DNA from: Alistipes sp.
GTDB lineage: Bacteria; Bacteroidota; Bacteroidia; Bacteroidales; Rikenellaceae
Assembly: GCA_017561105.1 (NCBI GenBank)
Contig: JAFZDR010000116.1
Coordinates: 1 to 15,111 of the forward strand
Length of the DNA: 15,111 bases
Direction of reading: 5' to 3'
Shown: positions 7,066 through 13,678 of the stretch, in pieces
Position numbering within the stretch: the first letter of the stretch is position 1
How the letters are laid out: the number at the start of each line of letters is the position of its first letter
Notes under the pieces: model-generated
The model's database searches: none
Seen by the model: the letters and a program-made list of their open reading frames with translations, nothing else
Told to the model about the DNA's origin: nothing
Program-made: the position numbers and the translations under genes

Positions 7066-7114
7066 AAAAAATAGTAGAGTCGAACAACATTTAGCTGTTC
7101 GACTCTACTATTTT
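7066..7114 (-). terminator. Long perfect-stem terminator after rpsU
   Basis: Bases 7068-7086 and 7096-7114 are exact reverse complements, giving a 19-bp uninterrupted stem with a 9-nt loop. In the minus-strand transcript the stem ends in TTTT and two further T residues follow, as expected for intrinsic termination. The hairpin starts 22 bp after the rpsU stop. The stem is flanked by A and T runs on both sides, so it could also stop plus-strand transcription. Confidence 0.85.
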
Positions 7115-7135
7115 GTATCTCGTTTAGGCGATATA

Positions 7136-7330
7136 CTACTCCTCCTCGCGGCGGTGCAACTGCTCTACATAGATAGCGTGAGCCATCTTGTCGCGCTTTG
7201 CAATCGAAGGCTTAGTGAAATACTGACGAGCGCGAAGCTCCTTCAAAACACCTGTACGCTCGTACTTACGCTTAAACTTTTTGAGAGCGCGCTCGATGTT
7301 CTCGCCCTCCTTAACTGGCATGATAATCAT
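7136..7330 (-). CDS. rpsU: Small ribosomal subunit protein bS21
   Basis: The 64-aa basic protein reads MIIMPVKEGENIERALKKFK, then a tyrosine/arginine-rich helix and an HRREEE tail, matching Bacteroidota bS21 in length and order of conserved residues. bS21 sits on the 30S platform near the anti-Shine-Dalgarno end of 16S rRNA and acts in initiation; in Bacteroidota it is linked to hiding of the anti-Shine-Dalgarno sequence. The ATG at 7330 is used because PVKEGE normally begins within a few residues of the N-terminus; the second Met at residue 4 is an alternative. No Shine-Dalgarno sequence precedes it. The 89-bp space upstream contains a possible pseudoknot (7371-7404). A strong terminator follows. 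It may be read from the ubiD-like operon or from its own promoter, which I could not find. Confidence 0.96.
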   Translation of the reverse strand: MIIMPVKEGENIERALKKFKRKYERTGVLKELRARQYFTKPSIAKRDKMAHAIYVEQLHRREEE

Positions 7331-7370
7331 AATATTCTCTGTTTTTTATTGTTTGTAATCGTTTTTGGTT

Positions 7371-7404
7371 TGGCTGTCGTTTTACGCCACACAGCCATAG
7401 GCGT
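7371..7404 (-). promoter_or_regulatory. Candidate H-type pseudoknot in the rpsU leader
   Basis: In the minus-strand RNA the order is ACGCC, TA, TGGCTGT, GT, GGCGT, AAAACG, ACAGCCA. ACGCC pairs with GGCGT (5 bp) and TGGCTGT pairs with ACAGCCA (7 bp), so the two stems interlock. The 2-nt first loop, 2-nt junction and 6-nt A-rich last loop fit usual H-type pseudoknot geometry. It ends 40 nt before the rpsU ATG. Several ribosomal protein genes are controlled by such leaders, so autoregulation by bS21 is a reasonable guess, but conservation is untested. Confidence 0.4.
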
Positions 7405-7419
7405 TTCCCGAAATTGTAG

Positions 7420-8475
7420 TTAATCGAACTTCTGAGGTGTAGTACCAAAAAGAAGATAGGGTGCAATGGCTCGCGCCTGCTCCTCGGTGAATATGTCATC
7501 CTCGATCATCTCTTCAATACTGTTCCAACCTCCTTTCGATTCCCGTGTTTCAGTTATTAGTTTTGCTGCCCTTCGAGTCATATATGGATGATGCTCAAAT
7601 TCGCAAGCGGGTGCAAAGTTAATATCTATTTTTGAAATTTTGCAACTATCGCAATAAATTTGTTCAGAAATTCGCTCAAAATTTTCGTTTGTAACACATT
7701 TTAGCTCTGCAATTTGCTCTTTTCGGGCAAATCCGCCCAATAATTTGCGATATTGCATCACCGCAACCACCGTCTTTGCTCCAATGCCGCGCACCTTGCG
7801 GAGTGTTGCCGAGTCGGCCGAATTTATCTCGACTAACCCTTCGAACGGGTTGCGAATACTCAAGATTACAAAGTGCTCCAACGAGTCGGCCATCTCCTCG
7901 CTCACGGCGTAGCAGTCGCGCAGTTCGTTCATCGAGAAGATACCCTTACCGCGGTTGCGATACTCGATTAACGCTTCGGCCTGGCGAGTCGAAAAGCCAA
8001 TCAGACGCAAGTATTCAACTCCCACAGTGTCAATTGCAAACTTCTCGAACGGGCGTGGCGAAAAACGGGGCGCTCTCTGCTTGTGGGTTGAGTCTGCAAA
8101 GATCCTCTTCGGCTTGGTGGCGTACTTGTTACCTATCTTTATATACGGGCGTACGCGTGCGAACATCTCCTCGCTAACGCCGTAACACAATGCCAACTCT
8201 TCGGCTATGCCAAAGACCTTGCCCGCGGTGCGATACTTGATAATGCCCACCGCAGTGTGTTTGTCGAAGCCGAGTAGCAGCAACTCGTCGTAGGTTACCG
8301 TGTTGGGGTCGAAATGAAAGAGGGTGTCGCACCTCTCTGCAACTACGGCCTCTTCACCACTCTTCTCAGCGAGTGTTATATCTGTGCGGGGCTTCGCAAA
8401 ATAGAGACATAGTGCGATGACGATAACTACCGCCAACACATAGATTATACCTCGTATGTTCTGCTTGTTGAACAT
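7420..8475 (-). CDS. Membrane-anchored helix-hairpin-helix protein (ComEA-like repeats)
   Basis: The 351-aa product has one N-terminal membrane segment (about residues 9-27, IIYVLAVVIVIALCLYF) preceded by basic residues, so most of it should lie outside the cytoplasmic membrane. Four helix-hairpin-helix-like units follow at about 53-113, 145-205, 214-274 and 281-343. The third is the most typical, with VEINSADSATLRKVRGIGAK, and the others keep the hydrophobic and Y-R-x-x-G-x-F pattern (IEYRNRGKGIFSMNEL). The fold binds DNA backbone without sequence preference in ComEA, which moves DNA through the periplasm in natural competence. A DNA-uptake role is possible but not shown, since no comEC or other competence gene is nearby. 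It starts 4 bp after the ubiD-like stop, so the two are very likely co-transcribed. Confidence 0.85.
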   Translation of the reverse strand: MFNKQNIRGIIYVLAVVIVIALCLYFAKPRTDITLAEKSGEEAVVAERCDTLFHFDPNTVTYDELLLLGFDKHTAVGIIKYRTAGKVFGIAEELALCYGVSEEMFARVRPYIKIGNKYATKPKRIFADSTHKQRAPRFSPRPFEKFAIDTVGVEYLRLIGFSTRQAEALIEYRNRGKGIFSMNELRDCYAVSEEMADSLEHFVILSIRNPFEGLVEINSADSATLRKVRGIGAKTVVAVMQYRKLLGGFARKEQIAELKCVTNENFERISEQIYCDSCKISKIDINFAPACEFEHHPYMTRRAAKLITETRESKGGWNSIEEMIEDDIFTEEQARAIAPYLLFGTTPQKFD

Positions 8476-8479
8476 CTCC

Positions 8480-10309
8480 TTATTCGCTCCACTCTGCTCC
8501 GTCGGAGAGCTTTAATGCGCTATATCGCTCCGATGGCGATGCTATAAACTCGCCAATGCCATACTCGGTCCAGCGACTATCCACAAGGCGAATTGTCTTC
8601 TCGTCTGCCGTTACGATATTTGGCCAGCGCGAAGGATTTTCGTCGTGTGCGTTAGGGCGCTTTGCTCGGGCATCCACAACGAGTGTCGAACCGCAAAGTG
8701 CGATGTCGCGTGTAGGCTCGGTGTTTGCCGCACCCAACCACAAAAGCTCGTTTGCGCTCATCTTCTCGGCTCGGCAGTCGAAAATTACGATATAGTTGCA
8801 CTTTGCAGCCTTCGCAAGCTCGCTTGCCTCGATCTTCATATCGTTATCGGCAAAGAGTAATAGCGCTCCCCACTTGTCGAGTAGGGTGGTGTCGGCCACT
8901 ACGCCTTCAGGCAGAGCGTTGTTGTCGAATGTTATCTTCTCCTCGCGCTCGGCAACATTTGTCAAATCGAGTGCTATTTTTCCACCATATCCGCAAGTTG
9001 CGGTTGCGTGGTCCAAGACATCGTAGATACCCTCGCTGCGGATAAGCGACTTGCGGAGGTCGCAGTTGCGCATCAGCCACGCCATATCCTCCTCTGAACG
9101 GATATTGGTCGAGGCGGGCGTGAGAAGCAGATATTTATTAAACATCATCTGTCCTGCACCCCACAATCCGAGTGCAACCTTCGACGCTTGTCGCTCGTAG
9201 AGCTGGCGCATCGAGATAATGGTGATGTTGTGCTGCGTACCCGCCGATGGCATATACATATCCTCGACTTCGGGTTGCATTACAAGACGAATTGGCGCAA
9301 GGAAGATACGCTCCGTAGCCATTGCGATGTAGGCATCCTCCTGAGGTGGAATACCCACAATGGTTGCGGGATATACCGCATTTTTGCGATGTGTTATGGC
9401 TGTAATGTGAAACTTTGGATAGCAGTCGGTCAGCGAGTAGAAACCTGTGTGGTCGCCAAAATCGCCCTCCAAAACCTTATCCTCGGTTGGATCGACATAT
9501 CCCTCAATCACAAAGTCGCAATCCTCAGGAACATAGATGTCGTTTGTGATACACTTCACCAACTTCACCGGCTTGCCGCGCAACAGACTCGCCAAGAGGT
9601 ACTCGTCAATGCCGTCAGGCACCGGTGCTGTTGCGGAGTAGGCATATACCGGATCACCACCTATAGATACCGATACGGGCATTCTCTCGCCACGCGATTT
9701 ATAGAGCTCGTAGTGGCGTGCACCCGTCTTGTGGCGGTGCCAATGCATACCCGTAGTGTGGTCATCGAAAACCTGCATACGGTACATTCCTACATTGCGT
9801 ATTCCGCGCTCGGGATCTACGGTATGCACCATCGGAAGGGTTACAAATCGTCCTCCGTCGTGAGGCCAACACTTCAGGATAGGCAAAATTGACAACTTCG
9901 CCTCCTCGCCCTCGAGAACTACTTGCTGACACTCACCGCGACCGCTCTTTTTGCGCGGAAACCACTGCGATGCCTCGCCCAAGAGCGGCAAGAGTCGCAA
10001 CTTGTCGATAAAGTTCTCTTTTGGCGATGTTACGGTGCCGATAAGGGCATCGAATCGCTCCGAGATGTCGGATAGATGCTCCACGCCGAGAGCCATAGCC
10101 ATTCTGCGCTCCGAGCCGTAGAGGTTAGTGAGCACAGGAAATCCTTTGTCTGTCTTTTCAAATAGAAGAGCCTTGCCACCGCCCTCACTCTTTACCATTC
10201 GGTCGGTAATTTCGGCAATCTCCAACTCCGACGATACGGGAGTGCCGATGCGAATTAACTCACCGGCACCCTCCAACTTTTCAACGAAATCTTGAAGCGA
10301 TTTGTACAT
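8480..10309 (-). CDS. UbiD-family prenylated-FMN-dependent decarboxylase
   Basis: The 609-aa cytoplasmic enzyme begins MYKSLQDFVEKLEGAGELIR, a typical UbiD-family start. Cofactor and metal-site motifs are present: NVGMYRMQ at 172-179 (Arg177 equivalent to the prFMN-contacting arginine), GMHWHRHK at 187-194, and the acidic catalytic stretch DFVIEGYVDP...EGDFGDHTGFY at about 265-291. Family members reversibly decarboxylate aromatic or unsaturated acids using the UbiX-made prenyl-FMN cofactor. At about 600 residues it is longer than E. coli UbiD (about 500 aa) and resembles the enzymes annotated as menaquinone-biosynthesis decarboxylases in Bacteroidota. The substrate cannot be fixed from sequence. 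No ubiX or other quinone gene is in the window. It is the first gene of a set with the HhH gene and perhaps rpsU. Confidence 0.92.
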   Translation of the reverse strand: MYKSLQDFVEKLEGAGELIRIGTPVSSELEIAEITDRMVKSEGGGKALLFEKTDKGFPVLTNLYGSERRMAMALGVEHLSDISERFDALIGTVTSPKENFIDKLRLLPLLGEASQWFPRKKSGRGECQQVVLEGEEAKLSILPILKCWPHDGGRFVTLPMVHTVDPERGIRNVGMYRMQVFDDHTTGMHWHRHKTGARHYELYKSRGERMPVSVSIGGDPVYAYSATAPVPDGIDEYLLASLLRGKPVKLVKCITNDIYVPEDCDFVIEGYVDPTEDKVLEGDFGDHTGFYSLTDCYPKFHITAITHRKNAVYPATIVGIPPQEDAYIAMATERIFLAPIRLVMQPEVEDMYMPSAGTQHNITIISMRQLYERQASKVALGLWGAGQMMFNKYLLLTPASTNIRSEEDMAWLMRNCDLRKSLIRSEGIYDVLDHATATCGYGGKIALDLTNVAEREEKITFDNNALPEGVVADTTLLDKWGALLLFADNDMKIEASELAKAAKCNYIVIFDCRAEKMSANELLWLGAANTEPTRDIALCGSTLVVDARAKRPNAHDENPSRWPNIVTADEKTIRLVDSRWTEYGIGEFIASPSERYSALKLSDGAEWSE

Positions 10310-10428
10310 AAATATCCTAATTGCTTTTTGCTATGTAAATCGTTCTGATGGACTCTTTTTGCACCTTACTTGCGGCGTAAATGCTCACATAGGCCAACTA
10401 TGCTGTGCTTTCCGCCACTGCTTAATGC

Positions 10429-10437
10429 GCAAAAATA
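10429..10437 (-). promoter_or_regulatory. -7-like element upstream of the ubiD-like gene
   Basis: TATTTTTGC on the minus strand is a perfect -7 box identical to that of the lipoprotein gene at 1064. No TTTG lies 19-21 nt upstream, so the promoter is weak or incomplete. The leader would be about 115 nt and would include the hairpin 10372-10415. Confidence 0.4.
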
Positions 10438-10473
10438 GCCTCATCACCTCCGATTTTCTCTTTTTGGATGGCT
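10431..10473 (-). terminator. Imperfect terminator directly after the GlpT-like gene
   Basis: On the minus strand AGCCATCC begins at the first base after the stop codon and can pair, with small bulges, to GGTGATGAGGCT (10448-10437). ATTTTT follows. The large A-rich loop makes it weaker than the other two terminators in the window. Its T-tract overlaps the -7-like box of the next gene. Confidence 0.45.
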
Positions 10474-11919
10474 CTATTTCTGCTCAGCCTTAGCTGCTGC
10501 AATACGCTCCTCGAACATCTTCTTCTCCTTGCCCATTGCCATAAAACAGATTACGGCTGCGATAACGCTCGCTGCAAAGAAACCGATAGATGTGAGTGTC
10601 CAACCGTTAGCTCCGCTCTCCACAATTCGACCGAATGCAATCTTCGAGAGGAGTGCATCTCCAATCAAGTAGCCGAGCAAGCCCATAAAGCCCGCTGCTG
10701 TACCTGCTGCATTCTTCGGAACGATAGCGATAGCCTGAATCGAAATCATAGCTACAGGACCATACACTCCGAAACCTGTAATGATAAGGGCTGCAGTAAT
10801 GGCAGTGAGATAGTCGATACCCAATGCAGCCGAGATAGGCTCGGCCTGCCAATAGATGAAGGCTCCGATAGCTGTAGTGAGCATGCAGATTACATTCACC
10901 GGTGCACAACGACCCTGGAAGAACTTAGACGAAAGCCAACCCGCAATCAAAGTACCGGGGATAGCTGCGATCATATGGTACGAGTAGAGGTTCTTGCTGA
11001 CAACCTTTGCAATGCCGTGTACCTGCTGGAGGTAGATTGGCAACCAATCCGAGATACCGTAACGAACGAGATATACAAGGATGTTTGCAATACCGATAAG
11101 CCACAACATCTTGTTCTTCAAAACATAATCTATGAAGAGAGTCTTGAAAGGAATCTTAGTCTCCTCGCCCTTCTTAGCCTTTGCGCCCGAGAAGTCGTTG
11201 CGATACTTGTCGATAGCCGGCAAACCGCACGACTCTGGAGTGTCGCGAATAAACCACCAGCACAAACCTGCTACGCCGAGTGCTACGATCGAAGGGATGA
11301 TAAATGCTGCTCTCCACGACGCATCAGCATCGCCAAATCCGAAGAAGAGGAGCACTGCACCACCAATACCGCACAACCAAGCCATCGAAGAGCTGCCGAT
11401 ATTGTGAGCCGTATTCCAAATCGACATCTTGAACGAACGCTCGTTGGTCGAGAACCAGTGCGACATAACACGGCCGCATGGAGGCCAACCCATACCTGAG
11501 AACCAACCTGTCAAACACATCAATACGAAGAGGATGATGGTTGTTACGGTGTTGTTCTTTGGATAAGGGATAAGACCAGCAATAATCATAACCAATGCCG
11601 AAATAATAAGACCGATAGTCATAAACTTGCGAGCATCCGAACGGTCCGAAAGGCTACCCATCAAGAACTTACTAACTGCGTAAGCGATAGGCAATCCCGC
11701 CATTGCATCACCCAAGCCACTTGCATCGATGTAGCCGAGGTTCATCATGTCAGCACCTGCGAACGAAAGGTTCTTTCGTACGAGGTAGTAGGCTGCATAG
11801 CCCAAATAGATACCGATAAAGACCTTCCAACGCATTGCGGTGTACTCGCTCTTTACCTTTTCTGCAGGCACCAACTTCTCCGAAGGCTTCGGAGGTGCCA
11901 TAAAGTCTAAAAATGCCAT
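10474..11919 (-). CDS. glpT: Organophosphate:phosphate antiporter, GlpT-like (major facilitator superfamily)
   Basis: The 481-aa inner-membrane protein has about 12 membrane segments and closely follows E. coli GlpT: GYAAYYLVRKN in TM1, SKFLMGSLSDRS after TM2, GWFSGMGWPPCGRVMSHW in TM4, WNTAHNIG in TM5, RDTPESCGLP before the central loop and YLVRYGISDW in TM7. The substrate-site residues of GlpT are kept: Arg48 (Arg45 in E. coli), His172 (His165) and Arg286 (Arg269). GlpT takes up glycerol-3-phosphate in exchange for phosphate. The related UhpT/UhpC proteins handle or sense hexose phosphates, so the exact organophosphate remains open. The gene starts 18 bp after the kdsD stop and is the last of the kdsA-kdsD series; no glycerol-3-phosphate dehydrogenase or phosphodiesterase gene is adjacent. 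ATG at 11919 gives a slightly longer N-terminus than E. coli; Met7 is an alternative. Confidence 0.88.
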   Translation of the reverse strand: MAFLDFMAPPKPSEKLVPAEKVKSEYTAMRWKVFIGIYLGYAAYYLVRKNLSFAGADMMNLGYIDASGLGDAMAGLPIAYAVSKFLMGSLSDRSDARKFMTIGLIISALVMIIAGLIPYPKNNTVTTIILFVLMCLTGWFSGMGWPPCGRVMSHWFSTNERSFKMSIWNTAHNIGSSSMAWLCGIGGAVLLFFGFGDADASWRAAFIIPSIVALGVAGLCWWFIRDTPESCGLPAIDKYRNDFSGAKAKKGEETKIPFKTLFIDYVLKNKMLWLIGIANILVYLVRYGISDWLPIYLQQVHGIAKVVSKNLYSYHMIAAIPGTLIAGWLSSKFFQGRCAPVNVICMLTTAIGAFIYWQAEPISAALGIDYLTAITAALIITGFGVYGPVAMISIQAIAIVPKNAAGTAAGFMGLLGYLIGDALLSKIAFGRIVESGANGWTLTSIGFFAASVIAAVICFMAMGKEKKMFEERIAAAKAEQK

Positions 11920-11937
11920 AGTTCTGTTATTTTATGT

Positions 11938-12903
11938 TTATAGTTTTATGTCGTAAATCTGTATAACTCCGACAAGGTGTCTGTTATCGTCAACCACAAG
12001 CAACGAATTAACTTTGTGCTGAGTCATCTGTCGCTCCGCCTCGATAAGTTTGCTCTCGGGGTGGATTGTTTTAGGTTCGCGTGTGGCAATATCCATAGGG
12101 CAGATGTCGAAGAATGCCGATTGGCGACTCTCCATTGCTCGGCGAATATCTCCATCGGTGATTATACCGAGTATCTCGCCTTCGCGCTCCACCACAATAA
12201 GCCCCAAACCGCCACGCGATATGGCGTGAATCATCTCGACGGCTGTCGCTCTCTCCGAAACTGTCGGCAGATCGTGACGACGCATGACATTGCCCACCTT
12301 CATCAATAATCGGCGACCAAGGCTTCCTCCCGGATGAAGGCGTGCGAAATCCTGCGATGTGAAGTCGCGCATCTTCATTACAGCACAAGCCAAAGCGTCG
12401 CCCAAGGCGAGCTGTGCGGTTGTCGAGGTTGTCGGCGCAAGGTGCAATACACACTCCTCGCGCTCAACTATTGTGTGCAGGTGGATATTGGAGTTCTTCG
12501 CCAACGCCGACTCGCAATTTCCGGTCATTGAGATGAGCAGATTGCCATTTTCGTGTATGAATGGTACAATCTTCAGAACCTCGTCGGTCTCGCCCGAGTA
12601 GGAGAGGGCAACGATGATATCCTTCTCCGATATCATGCCGAGATCGCCATGGAAAGCCTCTCCCGGATTTAGGAAGAAACTTGGTGTTCCTGTACTTGCG
12701 AGTGTTGCGGCAATCTTCTTCGCTATGATACCCGACTTGCCCATACCCGTGAGGATAACCTTTCCCTCGCAGGCAAGAATGGCCTCTACAGCGCAGACAA
12801 ACTCGCCATTGAGCATCTCCTTAATGCCCAATATCGCCTCTGCCTCTGTCTGTAAGACCTCGCGAGCAGTCTCGAGGATAGTATCTCTCTGCAACTTTTC
12901 CAT
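11938..12903 (-). CDS. kdsD: D-arabinose-5-phosphate isomerase (KdsD/KpsF family)
   Basis: The 321-aa cytoplasmic enzyme interconverts ribulose-5-phosphate and arabinose-5-phosphate, the first step to Kdo. A sugar-isomerase (SIS) domain covers about residues 38-185 with GMGKSGIIAKKIAATLAST and ALSYSGETDEVL. Two CBS domains follow (about 206-262 and 270-321), each with the usual G-[IV]-[IV] plus D ending (GIITDGDIRRA; GVIQIYDIKL). Residues reported as important in E. coli KdsD (Lys59, Glu111, Glu152, His193) are matched by Lys56, Glu108, Glu149 and His190 with a constant offset of three. The gene begins 3 bp after the kdsA stop, which fixes it in the Kdo pathway and argues against a capsule-only KpsF. 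CBS domains often sense nucleotides or sugar-phosphates. Confidence 0.96.
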   Translation of the reverse strand: MEKLQRDTILETAREVLQTEAEAILGIKEMLNGEFVCAVEAILACEGKVILTGMGKSGIIAKKIAATLASTGTPSFFLNPGEAFHGDLGMISEKDIIVALSYSGETDEVLKIVPFIHENGNLLISMTGNCESALAKNSNIHLHTIVEREECVLHLAPTTSTTAQLALGDALACAVMKMRDFTSQDFARLHPGGSLGRRLLMKVGNVMRRHDLPTVSERATAVEMIHAISRGGLGLIVVEREGEILGIITDGDIRRAMESRQSAFFDICPMDIATREPKTIHPESKLIEAERQMTQHKVNSLLVVDDNRHLVGVIQIYDIKL

Positions 12904-12906
12904 CTG

Positions 12907-13659
12907 CTATAAAAGAGTCTTTATAACCTCTTCCAATTGGTCGAGGTATAACATATTTGGCCCGTCGCTCTTGGCTGTGTCGGGCGTAGGGTGCACCTCG
13001 AAGAAGTAACCATTTGCGCCAAATGCCTTGGCTGCCAATGCCATCGAAGGTACAAACTTGCGGTCGCCACCCGTAGTGCCATTTGCTGCACTTGGGCGCT
13101 GTACCGAGTGGGTGCAATCCATTATCACGCGCGGTGCAAAGTCGAGCATATCCGCCACATTGCGGAAATCGACCACCAGGTTGTTGTAGCCAAACGAATT
13201 TCCTCGCTCGGTGAGCCACACCTCTTCGGCTCCCGCCTCCATAGCCTTCTGGTATGGATAGCGCATATCTGCACCCGAAAGGAATTGTCCCTTTTTGATA
13301 TTTACCACTCGACCCGTCTTTGCCGCAGCCACGATAAGATCGGTCTGACGGCAGAGAAATGCCGGAATCTGCACCACATCGACCACCTCGCCTACAGGCT
13401 CTGCCTGCCAAGCCTCGTGTATATCGGTAATGAGCTGCAAACCCCACTTTCGGCGCACATTGTCGAGCATCTGCAGACCTCGCTCCAAGCCCACTCCGCG
13501 ATAGGAGTGCAGCGATGTGCGATTAGCCTTGTCGAACGACGCCTTGAAGATGATGTTGGTGCCGAGCTTGCGGTTTATATCGCACAGCCTCGCTGCCACC
13601 GAGTCGAGCAACTCTGCCGACTCGATGACACAAGGACCTGCGATAAATATCGGTTTCAT
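12907..13659 (-). CDS. kdsA: 3-deoxy-8-phosphooctulonate synthase (Kdo-8-phosphate synthase), metal-dependent type
   Basis: The 250-aa cytoplasmic TIM-barrel enzyme condenses phosphoenolpyruvate with arabinose-5-phosphate to Kdo-8-phosphate for lipid A core assembly. Typical motifs are FIAGPCVIES, FKASFDKANRTSLHSYRG, TDIHE, IPAFLCRQTDL, KKGQFLSG, ERGNSFGYNNLVVDFR and DCTHSVQ. Its metal ligands correspond to those of the Aquifex enzyme with an offset of one: Cys10, His184, Glu221 and Asp232. E. coli KdsA, which needs no metal, has Asn at the cysteine position, so this is the metal-dependent class. It is slightly shorter at the C-terminus than Aquifex KdsA (267 aa). It lies 19 bp after the GH2 gene and 3 bp before kdsD, whose product makes its substrate. 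Confidence 0.97.
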   Translation of the reverse strand: MKPIFIAGPCVIESAELLDSVAARLCDINRKLGTNIIFKASFDKANRTSLHSYRGVGLERGLQMLDNVRRKWGLQLITDIHEAWQAEPVGEVVDVVQIPAFLCRQTDLIVAAAKTGRVVNIKKGQFLSGADMRYPYQKAMEAGAEEVWLTERGNSFGYNNLVVDFRNVADMLDFAPRVIMDCTHSVQRPSAANGTTGGDRKFVPSMALAAKAFGANGYFFEVHPTPDTAKSDGPNMLYLDQLEEVIKTLL

Positions 13660-13678
13660 AACCTCAGTGCGTATTTTA

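Larger units (their letters stand above)
10310..10473. other. Structured 164-bp intergenic region, possible dispersed element
   Basis: No convincing gene is present. The sequence can fold into an imperfect hairpin from GCGG (10372-10375) to CCGC (10412-10415), centred on a perfect CATAG-GCCAA-CTATG hairpin at 10388-10402. It also holds the probable glpT terminator and the only -7-like box for the ubiD-like gene. The content looks like a dispersed intergenic repeat of Bacteroidales genomes, but that is an impression and not a verified match. Confidence 0.35.

Noticed and set aside
9188..9892. 234-aa plus-strand frame inside the ubiD-like gene
   Set aside because: It is an antisense shadow of a conserved enzyme with catalytic motifs on the other strand.
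10302..10493. 63-aa plus-strand frame spanning the gap between the ubiD-like and glpT-like genes
   Set aside because: It overlaps the ends of both neighbours and mostly translates the structured intergenic block. It has no domain or upstream signal, so I treat it as by-product of that block.
10468..11499. 343-aa open frame on the plus strand, opposite the GlpT-like gene
   Set aside because: It is fully antisense to a gene with strong family motifs, has a cysteine-rich low-quality composition, and lacks any promoter or domain of its own.
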